From NCBI GenBank assembly GCA_944383495.1, contig CALWPT010000032.1, positions 1-64,000 of the forward strand: a stretch of 64,000 bases of DNA. The letters run 5' to 3'. The notes below the pieces were generated by a model. It was not told where the DNA came from. It saw only the letters and a program-made list of their open reading frames with translations, and did no database searches. The DNA comes from an uncultured Clostridia bacterium (GTDB lineage Bacteria > Bacillota > Clostridia > Oscillospirales > Acutalibacteraceae). The position numbers were made by a program, and so were the translations under genes. This document shows, piece by piece, positions 9,248 through 18,684 of the stretch (position 1 is the first letter of the stretch; every line of letters begins with the position of its first letter).

Positions 9248-9790
9248 TCAGCCGAAATACCGGGCGAGCAGGCCTTTAAATCCGGCTCCGTGGCGGGCTT
9301 CATCCTTGGCCATCTCGTGGACGGTGTCGTGAATCGCGTCGTATCCCAGTTCCTTGGCGCGTTTAGCAATATCCAGTTTGCCCGCACAGGCGCCCGCTTC
9401 CGCTTCCGCGCGCATTTGCAAATTCTTTTTGGTACTGTCAGTTACAACTTCGCCCAGCAGCTCGGCGAATTTCGCGGCATGCTCGGCCTCCTCAAAAGCA
9501 TATTTCGCAAATGCGGCGGCAATTTCAGGGTATCCTTCCCGGTCAGCCTGCCGGCTCATGGCCAGATACATTCCTACTTCACAGCATTCACCGTTAAAGT
9601 TGGCCACAAGACCGTCATATACCATCTGATCCACGCCCTTAGCCACGCCAATTTCATGAGCACACGCAAATCCCGCTTCCTCGGCCATTTCCTTGAATTT
9701 TTCCTTGGGCGCTTTGCACTGGGGGCAAAAATCGGGAGCGCTATCCCCTTCGTGAACATAGCCACAGACAGAGCAAACGTACTTTTTCAT
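9248..9790 (-). CDS. Reverse rubrerythrin (rubredoxin domain N-terminal)
   Basis: This is an NADH-dependent peroxidase-type protein that detoxifies H2O2 and O2 in anaerobes. An N-terminal rubredoxin-like domain has Cys6, Cys9, Cys22 and Cys25. It is followed by a rubrerythrin/ferritin-like diiron four-helix bundle with EEAEHAAKF and DEARHGAGF motifs. This is the inverse of the domain order in classical rubrerythrin. The protein is 180 residues. GGAGG precedes the ATG. It lies 64 bases downstream of a perR-like gene on the same strand, which indicates peroxide- or metal-controlled expression. Confidence 0.95.
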   Translation of the reverse strand: MKKYVCSVCGYVHEGDSAPDFCPQCKAPKEKFKEMAEEAGFACAHEIGVAKGVDQMVYDGLVANFNGECCEVGMYLAMSRQADREGYPEIAAAFAKYAFEEAEHAAKFAELLGEVVTDSTKKNLQMRAEAEAGACAGKLDIAKRAKELGYDAIHDTVHEMAKDEARHGAGFKGLLARYFG

Positions 9791-9854
9791 AAAACCATTC
9801 CTCCAAAAAATTGTATAATGACCTCAGCGGTTAAACCGCCGAGGATCTTGCCTC

Positions 9855-10244
9855 TTATTTTCTGCACTCGGCGCACATACCGTACAACAATAAGTTCTGG
9901 CTTTCCACCTTCAGACCGTACCTTTGCTCGATCTGCGCGAGAGAGGCGTCGTCCGCCAATTCCCCTTCAATATCCAGCACAGCGCCGCATCCACGACAGA
10001 TAAAATGCATATGGGGCTCCACATTTGCGTCAATCCGCTCTTGGCCATTGACCACTGCCACGGCCACGACCGCCCCCTGCTCCTTAAACCGGGCAATATT
10101 TCGGTAAACCGTTCCCAAGCTTAAATCGGGATAATCCCGTTTAAGCGTGGTCAACAGCCACTCAGCGCTGGGATGGCAGGCGGAGGAACAAATGGCACGG
10201 TAAATGGCTTCCCGTTTTTGACTATAGTTCTGGCGCTTTTCCAT
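9855..10244 (-). CDS. Fur-family repressor, PerR-like
   Basis: This 129-residue winged-helix metalloregulator has a DNA-binding region (SLGTVYRNI) and a metal-binding segment HMHF. Two CxxC pairs (ICRGC and MCAEC) form the structural zinc site typical of Fur and PerR. PerR is favoured because the gene is cotranscribed with a peroxide-reducing rubrerythrin and is preceded by an AT-rich palindrome resembling a Per box. I chose the ATG at 10244, with GGAG six bases upstream. A TTG four codons earlier is less likely. A Fur or Zur role cannot be excluded from sequence alone. Confidence 0.88.
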   Translation of the reverse strand: MEKRQNYSQKREAIYRAICSSACHPSAEWLLTTLKRDYPDLSLGTVYRNIARFKEQGAVVAVAVVNGQERIDANVEPHMHFICRGCGAVLDIEGELADDASLAQIEQRYGLKVESQNLLLYGMCAECRK

Positions 10245-10259
10245 TTTCTTCTCCAAAAC

Positions 10260-10275
10260 AATAATAATTATTATT
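10260..10275. promoter_or_regulatory. Putative Per/Fur box
   Basis: The 16-base perfect palindrome AATAATAATTATTATT lies just upstream of the perR-like start. It resembles the AT-rich Per-box consensus and suggests autoregulation of the perR-rubrerythrin operon. Confidence 0.6.
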
Positions 10276-10354
10276 TTTATTATAACAAATTTTTTTGATT
10301 TGTAAAGGGGTAATTTAATTTTAATACATAAACAATACTCTATATGACGATATC

Positions 10355-10398
10355 AAAAACCTGTCATAAAACCCAATTGGGTTTTATGACAGGTTTTT
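10355..10398 (-). terminator. Terminator of the ABC exporter operon (perfect 44-base palindrome)
   Basis: The two 20-base arms are perfectly complementary around a central AATT, with five As and five Ts at the outer ends. It lies just past the stop of the downstream exporter gene and could work in both directions. Confidence 0.85.
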
Positions 10399-10429
10399 GA
10401 AATTGAACAAACTTTTTTAAACGTCATTT

Positions 10430-12337
10430 TCAGTCTAGCTCCAGAGCGCCTGTAAACAGCTGATAATACGTCCCTTTTAAAGCCAATAGGTCCTCATGCG
10501 TGCCGCGCTCAATAATCCGGCCATGGTCCAAAACCATGATCGCGTCAGAGTTCTGCACCGTGCTGAGCCGATGGGCGATGACAAACACCGTCCGTCCCGT
10601 CATCAGCGCATCCATGCCCTGCTGCACAATGGCCTCGGTTCGGGTGTCGATGGAACTGGTGGCTTCATCCAGGATCATAACCGGCGGATCGGCTACTGCG
10701 GCTCTGGCAATCGAAAGGAGCTGTCTTTGCCCCTGAGACAAGCTCGCTCCGTTACCGGAAAGGGGCGTATCGTATCCCTGGGGCAGCCGAGTAATGAAAT
10801 CATGCGCACCCGCCAGCTGTGCGGCGGCAATGCACTCTTCATCGCTGGCTTCTAGCCTTCCGTATCGAATATTATCCATAACGGTGCCGGTGAACAGGTT
10901 AGTATCCTGCAGCACCATGCCAAGGCTGCGGCGCAGATCGGATTTGTGAATCTTGTTAATATTGATCCCGTCGTACCGAATCTTTCCGTCTGCAATATCG
11001 TAAAAGCGGTTAATCAGATTGGTTATGGTGGTTTTTCCGGCGCCGGTGGAACCTACAAAGGCAACCTTCTGGCCGGGCTTCGCATAAAGAGAAACGTCGT
11101 GCAGCACTGTTTTGCCCGGTTCATAGCCAAAATCAACGTCGAACATGCGCACATCCCCGGCAAGGCGCGTATAGGTCACCGTCCCGTCGCCGTGGGGATG
11201 TTTCCACGCCCACACGTTTGTACGTTCATCGCACTCTTCTAGAGTGCCGTCTCTCTTTTCCCGGGCATTCACAAGCGTTACATAGCCGTTATCCACCTCC
11301 GGCTCTTCGTCGATGAGATCAAAAATACGCTTCGTGCCAGCCAGCCCCATAATTACTGAGTTTAGCTGATTGGAAACCTGGCTGATATTTCCAGCAAACT
11401 GCTTGGTCATATTCAGGAAGGGAACAACAATGCTGATGTTAAAGGCAAGGCCGGACACGCTTATGTTAGGGGCATGGCTCAGCAGCAGGATACCGCCCAC
11501 CAAAGCCACAACAACATACAGCACGTTACCGATGTTGTTTAAAATCGGCATTAGCATATTTGCATAGCGGTTTGCTTTTTCCGAATCGGAAAACAGCGAG
11601 TCGTTAATGACGTCAAACGCCTCCTTGGTCTCTTCTTCATGGCAGAAGACCTTAACGACCTTCTGGCCATTCATCATTTCCTCAACAAAGCCCTCTGTGC
11701 GTCCGATGGCCTGCTGCTGGCGAATAAAATACCGTGCCGAGCTTCCGCCGATTTTTTTGACCACTAGCGTCATGGCAACGACGCCCAGGAGTACAACTAA
11801 AGTAAGCCATATGCTGAAGTAGAGCATAATGCAGAGGACGGTAATGACGGTAACAGCTGATATGATCAGCTGAGGTATACTCTGGGAGATCATCTGGCGC
11901 AGTGTGTCGATATCATTGGTATAATAGCTCATGACATCGCCGTGGTTATGGGTATCAAAATATTTGATAGGAAGATCCTGCATCCCATTAAACATTTTTT
12001 CCCGCATTTTAGCAAGAACCCCCTGGGTAATGACGGCCATCAGCTGCGTGTAGACAAAACCGGCCGCAAGGCTCAGCACGTAAAAAGTGGCCAAAATGCC
12101 CACAAGTCCCAGAATTTGGCCAGACACGCCTGCCCAATCGCCGGTCTGCCAGCTTTTTTCTACAGCCGCAATAATATTCTGCATAAAGACAGAGGGCACC
12201 GAGCTAATAATTGCGTTGAATAGGATGCAAATTAGAGTTATGGGAAGAAGAACCGGATAAAAGCTGAACAGCATGCGGACAAGCCGAAGCAATACAGCCT
12301 TTCGTCCGCCATCGTTTCTTGGTTTCCTATTGGACAT
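10430..12337 (-). CDS. ABC exporter, fused permease-ATPase (subunit with canonical site)
   Basis: This type IV ABC exporter half-transporter has about 635 residues. A six-helix membrane domain spans roughly residues 15-325. The nucleotide-binding domain has Walker A GSTGAGKTT, a signature in the form LSQGQ, and Walker B MILDEATS with the catalytic Glu. About 40 residues are inserted between the membrane domain and the ATPase core, where a charged, Trp-containing segment replaces the usual short linker. I chose the ATG at 12337, with GGCAGG eight bases upstream. The start region overlaps the end of the partner gene by about 11 bases, so the two are likely coupled and heterodimeric. The substrate is unknown; related pairs export drugs or peptides. 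Confidence 0.93.
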   Translation of the reverse strand: MSNRKPRNDGGRKAVLLRLVRMLFSFYPVLLPITLICILFNAIISSVPSVFMQNIIAAVEKSWQTGDWAGVSGQILGLVGILATFYVLSLAAGFVYTQLMAVITQGVLAKMREKMFNGMQDLPIKYFDTHNHGDVMSYYTNDIDTLRQMISQSIPQLIISAVTVITVLCIMLYFSIWLTLVVLLGVVAMTLVVKKIGGSSARYFIRQQQAIGRTEGFVEEMMNGQKVVKVFCHEEETKEAFDVINDSLFSDSEKANRYANMLMPILNNIGNVLYVVVALVGGILLLSHAPNISVSGLAFNISIVVPFLNMTKQFAGNISQVSNQLNSVIMGLAGTKRIFDLIDEEPEVDNGYVTLVNAREKRDGTLEECDERTNVWAWKHPHGDGTVTYTRLAGDVRMFDVDFGYEPGKTVLHDVSLYAKPGQKVAFVGSTGAGKTTITNLINRFYDIADGKIRYDGININKIHKSDLRRSLGMVLQDTNLFTGTVMDNIRYGRLEASDEECIAAAQLAGAHDFITRLPQGYDTPLSGNGASLSQGQRQLLSIARAAVADPPVMILDEATSSIDTRTEAIVQQGMDALMTGRTVFVIAHRLSTVQNSDAIMVLDHGRIIERGTHEDLLALKGTYYQLFTGALELD

Positions 12338-14072
12338 CAGTATCACCTGCCTTGTTTTGAGAGGTATAAACCTCGCGATAGATTTCGCTTGTCTTCAAAA
12401 GCTCGTCATGGGTCCCCACAGCGCTGATGCTGCCGCCTTCCATCACGACGATGCGGTCTGCATCCTGCACAGAGGCGATGCGCTGAGCGATAATGATCTT
12501 GGTGGTCTCGGGAATAAAGCGCCGGAACGCCTGGCGGATCAGGGCGTCCGTGCGCGTATCCACAGCGCTGGTGGAGTCATCTAAAATCAGGATCTTCGGC
12601 TTTTTTAGCAGAGCGCGTGCAATGCATAGGCGCTGCTTCTGGCCGCCGGATACGTTGCTGCCTCCCTGTTCAATGTATGTGTCATATTTGTCAGGAAACT
12701 GTTGGATAAATTCATCCGCTTGAGCCAGTTTACAGGCTTCCTCTAGCTCTGTGTCCGTGGCGTCCTTATTGCCCCATCGGAGGTTTTCCTTAATCGTGCC
12801 GGAAAACAGTTCATTTTTCTGCAGCACCACAGCCACCTGGTTGCGCAGCGCCGTCAGATCATATTCCCTTACATCCACTCCGCCTACCTTCACGCTTCCC
12901 TCTGTTGCGTCGTAAAGACGGGGGATCAGCTGGATCAGGCTTGATTTTGAGGAGCCCGTGCCGCCTATGATGCCGATGATCTCGCCGGGACGGATGTGCA
13001 GATCTATATTAGAAAGCGACATCCGCGCCGCATTTTTAGAGTATTTAAAGCTGACATGGTTAAAATCAATGGAACCATCCCGAATCTCTGTAATGGCATG
13101 CTCCGGACTTTGCAGCGTGCTTTCCTCGCTCAGCACCTCTACAATCCGCTCGGCGGATTCCGTTGCCATGGTGATCATTACAAATACCATGGAGAGCATC
13201 ATCAGGCTCATAAGAATTTGAAAGCTGTATGTCAGCAGAGAAGACATCTGGCCGACATCCAAAGCCAACCCCTGGGAGGTGATCACAGTATAGGAGCCAA
13301 AGGAAAGCACAAATACCATGACCCCGTACACGCAAAATTGCATGAGGGGATTGTTGATTGCTAAAATGCGTTCTGCCTTTGTAAAGTCGGCCTTTACATT
13401 TTCAGCGGCCGCGTTGAATTTTTTCTTTTCGTAATCCTCCCGCACATAGGCTTTTACCACGCGCATCCCGCGAATATTTTCCTGAATAGAGCTGTTGAGA
13501 GCATCGTATTTTTTAAAGACCCGGCGGAACACAGGCATCGTTTTTCGAATTACTATGATCAGCCCAATGCCCAGTATGGGAATCGTCGCAAGAAAAATCA
13601 TAGCCATTTTGCCGCCCATGATAAAGCCCATTACAAAAGAGAATACTAGCATTAAAGGACATCGAACAGCTGTGCGAACAATCATCATATAGGCCATTTG
13701 AACATTGGTGATGTCCGTTGTAAGACGCGTTACAAGGCTGGAAACAGAAAACTTGTCGATATTCTCAAAGGAATATCCCTGTATTTTGTAAAACATATCC
13801 TTTCGAAGATTGCGAGCAAAGCCACAGCTGGCAGTAGCGCAGGCGGATCCGGCAAGAGCGCCGAAGGCCAGAGAAAGTCCCGCCATGAGCACAAGGAGCG
13901 CTCCATATTGAACCAGTACCTTTATCGAACACCCATTTTTAATTTCGTTTACAAGATTGGCAATAATAAACGGGATAATACATTCCAACACCACTTCACC
14001 AGAAACAAATATCGGCGCCAGCAACGACGGCTTTTTATATTCCCGAATACTTTTGGCAAGGGTTCTGATCAT
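12327..14072 (-). CDS. ABC exporter, fused permease-ATPase (partner with degenerate site)
   Basis: This 581-residue first gene of the operon is the partner half-transporter. Membrane helices fill roughly residues 15-310 and the ATPase domain follows. Walker A reads GGTGSSKSS. The signature is VSGGQ. Walker B ends in LILDDSTS, so an Asp replaces the catalytic Glu. This asymmetry, with a canonical site in the other subunit, is typical of heterodimeric exporters of the TM287/288 or BmrCD kind. AAAGGAAGG precedes the ATG. The substrate cannot be inferred and no dedicated regulator lies beside it. Confidence 0.93.
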   Translation of the reverse strand: MIRTLAKSIREYKKPSLLAPIFVSGEVVLECIIPFIIANLVNEIKNGCSIKVLVQYGALLVLMAGLSLAFGALAGSACATASCGFARNLRKDMFYKIQGYSFENIDKFSVSSLVTRLTTDITNVQMAYMMIVRTAVRCPLMLVFSFVMGFIMGGKMAMIFLATIPILGIGLIIVIRKTMPVFRRVFKKYDALNSSIQENIRGMRVVKAYVREDYEKKKFNAAAENVKADFTKAERILAINNPLMQFCVYGVMVFVLSFGSYTVITSQGLALDVGQMSSLLTYSFQILMSLMMLSMVFVMITMATESAERIVEVLSEESTLQSPEHAITEIRDGSIDFNHVSFKYSKNAARMSLSNIDLHIRPGEIIGIIGGTGSSKSSLIQLIPRLYDATEGSVKVGGVDVREYDLTALRNQVAVVLQKNELFSGTIKENLRWGNKDATDTELEEACKLAQADEFIQQFPDKYDTYIEQGGSNVSGGQKQRLCIARALLKKPKILILDDSTSAVDTRTDALIRQAFRRFIPETTKIIIAQRIASVQDADRIVVMEGGSISAVGTHDELLKTSEIYREVYTSQNKAGDTDVQ

Positions 14073-14297
14073 ATAGTTCCTTCCTTTCTAGAAAATGCTT
14101 TCTTTTTGTCATATCAGAATAGATTTTAAAATAATTTGAAACATAAATCAATAGGGATTTTATCTATTGAAACCGTTTTGAACATCCACCGTTACCAACG
14201 GCTATTAGCCAGGGCCGGGGAATTTTTGAAAATAGAAAAAGACAGACAAACATAACGCTGGCTGCCTTTTCGTCTAGCGGGCGAAAAGCCCCAAATT

Positions 14298-14331
14298 GAA
14301 AAACCTGCGGTGCGCGAATGCTCACCGCAGG
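14298..14331 (-). terminator. Terminator after the tRNA-Ser pair
   Basis: CCTGCGGTG pairs with CACCGCAGG. On the minus strand the hairpin is followed by TTTTT, immediately 3' of the tRNA-Ser(GCT) CCA end. Confidence 0.8.
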
Positions 14332-14333
14332 TG

Positions 14334-14424
14334 TGGCGGAGAAGGGGAGACTCGAACTCCCGCGCCGGTTACCCGACCTACGCCCTTAGCAGGGGCGCCT
14401 CGTCACCAACTTGAGTACTTCTCC
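14334..14424 (-). tRNA. tRNA-Ser (anticodon GCT)
   Basis: This is a 91-base class II tRNA with a long variable arm. The acceptor stem GGAGAAG pairs with CTTCTCC, followed by discriminator G and an encoded CCA. The anticodon loop CTGCTAA gives GCT, reading AGC and AGU serine codons. It lies downstream of tRNA-Ser(TGA) on the same strand. Confidence 0.95.
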
Positions 14425-14450
14425 ATGGTAACAAATGCACACTATAGAAT

Positions 14451-14537
14451 TGGCGGAGAGAGAGGGATTCGAACCCCCGGCTCTTGCGAGTCACTGGTTT
14501 TCAAGACCAGCTCCATAAACCACTCGGACATCTCTCC
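14451..14537 (-). tRNA. tRNA-Ser (anticodon TGA)
   Basis: This is an 87-base class II tRNA with acceptor GGAGAGA pairing with TCTCTCC, discriminator G and encoded CCA. The anticodon loop CTTGAAA gives TGA, reading UCA serine codons. It is the first gene of the two-tRNA unit. Confidence 0.95.
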
Positions 14538-14849
14538 CTCTTTAGATTCGCTTTGTCATTTTACCAAATTCTCCTTTCAATGTCAAGGGATATACCTGAA
14601 ATCTTTAAACAAAATTTAACACCTAATACGATGACATTTTTCCATTGCTTTTTAGCGAACAACAACCTATTGCTAAAACCGCAGTTTCTAAATTCGTTAT
14701 TTTGATTTCCTCTTTTGGAAAATCCAAAACTGTTAAATTTGCGGTTCTGCGGCAATATTTGAAGAAATGAATTTGAAAATCTGTGGCATGATAATAGTGC
14801 GAAACAAGTGCAGGTCTGTTATTTTGCTTTGTTTCGCAGGAGATGTGAT
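14538..14849. other. Non-coding gap upstream of spoIVB
   Basis: This 312-base, AT-rich stretch separates the divergent tRNA unit and spoIVB. I find no convincing gene. A weak inverted repeat (AACCGCA near 14678 and TGCGGTT near 14738) and a sigma-G -10-like CATGATA near 14787 are the only signals. The -35 spacing for the latter is not canonical. Confidence 0.5.
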
Positions 14850-16073
14850 ATGACAAAACGAAAAACAAGCTTCAGCATGAAAAAATTCTTTAAAAGCTGC
14901 AGTCTGTGTTTAGGTTTTGCCGCAATCGCCTCGTTATGCACTGCGACGATCCTCGGAAACGCCTTGCCCGCCTCTTATCAAGTGGTGGAGGGTCAGGTTT
15001 TATCCTTTGGCAACAGCCTTCCAATTTCGGCGCGGCAGGATGCGGAGTCACCGTCACAAGATGGATATACCACAACCCTAAAGCTGTTTGGTATTATACC
15101 GGTTAAAGAAGCTCAGGTTCAGGTGGTTAGTAAAACCTATGTCCAGCCCGTCGGAGAACCCTTCGGCATTAAAATTTTTACTGACGGGGTTATGGTAGTA
15201 GGCATGACCGATGTGGATTCCAGCAACGGGCTGGTGAATCCAGCGAAAAAAGCCGGTATTGCCATAGGCGACGTGATCCACACGTTGAATGGCGCTAAGG
15301 TGGTTTCCAACGAACATCTTGCCGCTTTATTGGAAAAGTGTAATGGTAAAACAGTAACCCTTGAAACCTCACGCGGCAATGATAAAAGGATTGTACAATT
15401 AACTCCTGTACGGTCTAAATCCGATGGCTTGTATAAAGCCGGTATGTGGGTACGGGACAGTTCGGCCGGCATTGGAACCATGACTTTTTATGTTCCCTCC
15501 ACCGGAATGTATGGGGGCCTGGGCCATCCCATATGTGACGCCGATACGGGAGAAATTTTGCCCCTCAGCAAAGGATCCATCGTAGGCGCGAAAATACAGT
15601 CGGTCATACCCTCGGAAAACGGCAGAACAGGGGAACTGTGCGGACAATTTGATGAATCGCAGCAGTTAGGCTCTCTTTCACTGAATACCATCAGCGGCGT
15701 TTATGGAAGTACTAAACAGCCCGATTCCCAATTTGGTTTGGTTCCCATTGCATTGCCGCAAGAGGTAAAAGCTGGACCGGCTCAGGTTATCACAACAATT
15801 GACAACGAGGGCCCGAAAGCATATGACTGCATGATTGAAAAGGTTGATTTGCGGGACGACGATGGAATTCAAAATCTTGTCGTGCGTATTACCGACACAC
15901 AACTGCTGCAAAAAACCGGCGGCATTGTTCAGGGGATGAGCGGCAGCCCCATTCTGCAAAATGGGAAATTAGCGGGCGCAGTAACGCATGTGTTTGTTAA
16001 CGATCCCCAGCGAGGTTATGGTATTTTTGCCCATACCATGTATGAAACCGCCGCAAATGCCGCGAAAGGTTAG
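14850..16073 (+). CDS. spoIVB: SpoIVB peptidase
   Basis: SpoIVB is the serine peptidase secreted from the forespore that starts pro-sigma-K processing by cutting SpoIVFA. It is about 407 residues. An N-terminal membrane/signal segment comes first, then a PDZ domain (roughly residues 105-180). The S55 peptidase domain carries GLGHPICD (His) and QGMSGSPI (catalytic Ser). I chose the ATG at 14850 because GCAGGAGA is correctly spaced upstream. A GTG/ATG further upstream would add non-family residues. spo0A follows after a strong terminator, the same gene order as in Bacillus and most Clostridia. Confidence 0.96.
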   Translation: MTKRKTSFSMKKFFKSCSLCLGFAAIASLCTATILGNALPASYQVVEGQVLSFGNSLPISARQDAESPSQDGYTTTLKLFGIIPVKEAQVQVVSKTYVQPVGEPFGIKIFTDGVMVVGMTDVDSSNGLVNPAKKAGIAIGDVIHTLNGAKVVSNEHLAALLEKCNGKTVTLETSRGNDKRIVQLTPVRSKSDGLYKAGMWVRDSSAGIGTMTFYVPSTGMYGGLGHPICDADTGEILPLSKGSIVGAKIQSVIPSENGRTGELCGQFDESQQLGSLSLNTISGVYGSTKQPDSQFGLVPIALPQEVKAGPAQVITTIDNEGPKAYDCMIEKVDLRDDDGIQNLVVRITDTQLLQKTGGIVQGMSGSPILQNGKLAGAVTHVFVNDPQRGYGIFAHTMYETAANAAKG

Positions 16074-16088
16074 TAAAAATCTGTCTCT

Positions 16089-16126
16089 TAAGGAAAAAAG
16101 CCGCTGAAAAGCGGCTTTTTTCCTTA
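16089..16126 (+). terminator. Terminator of spoIVB
   Basis: A perfect stem (TAAGGAAAAAAGCCGC with its complement) surrounds a TGAAAA loop and is followed by T-rich sequence. It separates spoIVB from spo0A. Confidence 0.92.
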
Positions 16127-16233
16127 TAAAGGCCCAATAAAAATTATTTTTACAGATTTTACCAAAATACCTCTTGCAAGGATTTCCAATATATGGTAAT
16201 ATAAAGTCACCAAATAAAAAACGGGGGTTAAAA

Positions 16234-17013
16234 ATGATGGAAAAGAAACTAAAAGTGCTGATCGCTGACAATTCAACAGAGTTTGGCCAAGCCTGTGCTG
16301 CGGTGCTGAAAACATATGGAATGGAGGTTATAAATACAGCAAAAGACGGCTTAAAGCTCATGGAGGATATCAAAGACTTGCGTCCCGACGTCGTGCTGGC
16401 TGATGTGTTTATGAGCCGGCAGGATATTCTAGGGGTGCTGGGACAGATCAAAACGGCTGATCTTCCTACGAAGCCAATGATTATGGCCATGTCCAGCTTT
16501 GATAACCCGCGCTTGGAGCAGGAAACGCTAAACGCGGGCGCGGCTTATTATTTTTTAAAGCCGTTTGATTTTGACATGCTGGCGGAGAGAATCGTACAGC
16601 TGACCGGTTGGAAAAACGGCAGGGAACCGATGGCGCAGAAGCTGGCACAGCCGAAACCGGATTTGGAAATGATGGTAACCGATATTATTCATCAAATCGG
16701 TGTGCCTGCCCATATCAAAGGGTATCATTATCTGCGGGAAGCAATTATTCTGGCCATTGAAAACCCCGATATTATAAATTCTATTACCAAGCAGCTGTAT
16801 CCGACGGTTGCCAAAAAATTTTCAACCACCTCCTCGAGGGTCGAAAGAGCCATACGCCACGGAATTGAAGTTGCGTGGGACAGGGGGGATGTGGATGTTT
16901 TAAATTCTTATTTTGGATATACAATCCATGTCGGACGCGGAAAGCCGACTAACTCAGAATTTATTGCAATGATTGCTGATAAGCTCCGCCTGCGTATGAA
17001 GGCCTCGGCATGA
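16234..17013 (+). CDS. spo0A: Sporulation master regulator Spo0A
   Basis: Spo0A is the phosphorylated response regulator that commits cells to sporulation. It is 259 residues. The N-terminal receiver has the acidic pair at Ala11-Asp12, phosphoacceptor Asp57 and Lys near residue 109. The C-terminal Spo0A DNA-binding domain contains the near-invariant helix SRVERAIRH and EVAWDRGD. The receiver has MSRQDILG after the acceptor, where most receivers have MPxxDG, so the usual Pro is Ser. The start is one of two adjacent ATGs, with CGGGGGTT upstream. It lies after spoIVB as in other spore formers. Confidence 0.97.
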   Translation: MMEKKLKVLIADNSTEFGQACAAVLKTYGMEVINTAKDGLKLMEDIKDLRPDVVLADVFMSRQDILGVLGQIKTADLPTKPMIMAMSSFDNPRLEQETLNAGAAYYFLKPFDFDMLAERIVQLTGWKNGREPMAQKLAQPKPDLEMMVTDIIHQIGVPAHIKGYHYLREAIILAIENPDIINSITKQLYPTVAKKFSTTSSRVERAIRHGIEVAWDRGDVDVLNSYFGYTIHVGRGKPTNSEFIAMIADKLRLRMKASA

Positions 17014-17035
17014 CAAGGGGCTTTTTTAAAGCGTC

Positions 17036-17075
17036 AAAATACCGGCTCAGGAACTTTTCGGGGCCGGTATTTTTC
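17036..17075 (+). terminator. Terminator of spo0A
   Basis: AATACCGGC and GCCGGTATT form a stem followed by TTTTCTTTTT, 23 bases after the spo0A stop. Confidence 0.88.
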
Positions 17076-17264
17076 TTTTTCCGACATTGGAAATGCGAAA
17101 ATAAAACAGGGCATGGGGCGGCGGCTGGAATCGGTTTGTATAGCAGTGGTATACGCATGCGCATATTTTTTGTTTTTATAGCATCTCTGGATAGCTCACG
17201 GCGGTTGCAAATCTGAATCGCTCATGGTAAAATTGGACAAAATGCAATGAAGCGGGTGTAGGAT

Positions 17265-18251
17265 TTGCGGATTGGGAATCTGGAAATACAGGGAAAAGCG
17301 GCCCTTGCGCCAATGGCGGGCGTTGCCGATCGAGCGATGCGGGAGCTTTGCCGGGACTATGGCGCTGCTTATGTGGTGGGAGAGTTGGCCAGCGCAAAGG
17401 GGATTGCCCGGCGAGATCGAAAGTCGGCGGCGCTTTTGGAGGTTTGCGCAAAGGAACATCCCATGGGCAGTCAGCTGTTTGGCGACGATCCAAAGCTTAT
17501 GGCGGCGGCAGCCTGCCGCGCTATGGATTTTTTACCGGATTTCATTGATATCAATATGGGCTGTCCCGCTCCTAAGGTGGCAAACAATGGCGGCGGCGCG
17601 GCCTTAATGAAACGTCCGGTGCTGGCTGCGGAAATTGTACGCGCCATTGTCAAGGCGGTTCCGGTTCCCGTAACGGTAAAAATTCGAGCTGGGTGGGATG
17701 AGCAGTCCCTCAACGCTGTGGAAGTGGCGCGCCGTTGTGAGGATGCGGGCGCGTCGGTGATAACCGTGCACGGAAGATCCAGAAAGCAAATGTACGCCCC
17801 GCCGGTGAATTTGGAAATCATCCGGGCGGTAAAGCAATCAGTGTCGGTGCCTGTGGTGGGAAACGGCGATGTGGATTCTCCCCAGGCGGCGGCGCGCATG
17901 CTGGAGCAGACGGGCTGCGATTTAATAATGGTCGGCCGGGCGGCAGCGGGTGCGCCGTGGATTTTTTCCCAGATTAACGCTTATTTAAAGGATGGAACCC
18001 TTTTGCCGGATCCGCCGGTGAGTGAACGTATGCTTGTGCTTTTGCGGCAGGTTTCCCGCATGGCGGAATACAAGGGGGAGAGAATTGCGCTGCGGGAAGC
18101 GAGAAAGCATGCCGCTTGGTACATGCGAGGACTCAAAAACGCCGCCGCATACCGGCGGCAATGCGGGGGGCTGGAAACCATGCGGCAGCTGGAGGAGCTT
18201 TGCTGCCGGGTGTGTATGGAACAGGAAAGGATGAGAGAACATGATTCGTAA
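17265..18251 (+). CDS. dusB: tRNA-dihydrouridine synthase (DusB family)
   Basis: This FMN-dependent enzyme reduces uridine to dihydrouridine in tRNA D-loops. The 328-residue TIM-barrel protein has APMAGVAD near the N-terminus, the catalytic-Cys motif INMGCPAPKV near residue 95, VKIRAGWD, VHGR and NGDV barrel-strand motifs, and a MVGRAAAGAPW segment. The start is TTG with TAGGA just upstream; no better in-frame ATG is present. The end overlaps the following GNAT gene by 11 bases, so the two are probably cotranscribed. Confidence 0.94.
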   Translation: MRIGNLEIQGKAALAPMAGVADRAMRELCRDYGAAYVVGELASAKGIARRDRKSAALLEVCAKEHPMGSQLFGDDPKLMAAAACRAMDFLPDFIDINMGCPAPKVANNGGGAALMKRPVLAAEIVRAIVKAVPVPVTVKIRAGWDEQSLNAVEVARRCEDAGASVITVHGRSRKQMYAPPVNLEIIRAVKQSVSVPVVGNGDVDSPQAAARMLEQTGCDLIMVGRAAAGAPWIFSQINAYLKDGTLLPDPPVSERMLVLLRQVSRMAEYKGERIALREARKHAAWYMRGLKNAAAYRRQCGGLETMRQLEELCCRVCMEQERMREHDS

Positions 18252-18684
18252 ATTATTGCCTGAGGATCGGGAGATATTTTTGCAGCTGGCGGACGATTTT
18301 TATCATTCCCCCGCAGTGCTGTATCCTGTTCCAAGAGAGCATTTGGAAAACACCTTTGCCGAAATGGTATCCGGCAGTCCTTACACAACGGGCTTTTTGT
18401 TTGAGCAGGATGGAAGGCCGGCCGGCTATGCAATCATCGCTTTTACCTATTCAAACGAAGCGGGGGGAATTGTGCTGTGGATAGAGGAGATTTATATTCC
18501 GACTGCATACCGGGGCCATGGATTGGGAAGCGAATTTCTGCATTATATTGAAACCGAATACCGCGGCAGGGTGGCTCGGCTCCGGCTGGAGGTGGAACGG
18601 GATAATAAAGGCGCAGTTCGCTTATACGAACGAATGGGATATCATGAACTGGCATATATGCAGATGATCAAAGAAAAATGGTAA
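18241..18684 (+). CDS. GNAT-family N-acetyltransferase
   Basis: This 147-residue single-domain acetyltransferase has the acetyl-CoA-binding loop (YRGHGLGSEFL) near residue 98 and the family C-terminal pattern (NKGAVRLYERMGY). It resembles RimI-like enzymes but its substrate cannot be assigned. The ATG sits inside the end of dusB with AAAGGATG upstream, suggesting translational coupling. A bidirectional terminator follows directly. Confidence 0.9.
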   Translation: MIRKLLPEDREIFLQLADDFYHSPAVLYPVPREHLENTFAEMVSGSPYTTGFLFEQDGRPAGYAIIAFTYSNEAGGIVLWIEEIYIPTAYRGHGLGSEFLHYIETEYRGRVARLRLEVERDNKGAVRLYERMGYHELAYMQMIKEKW

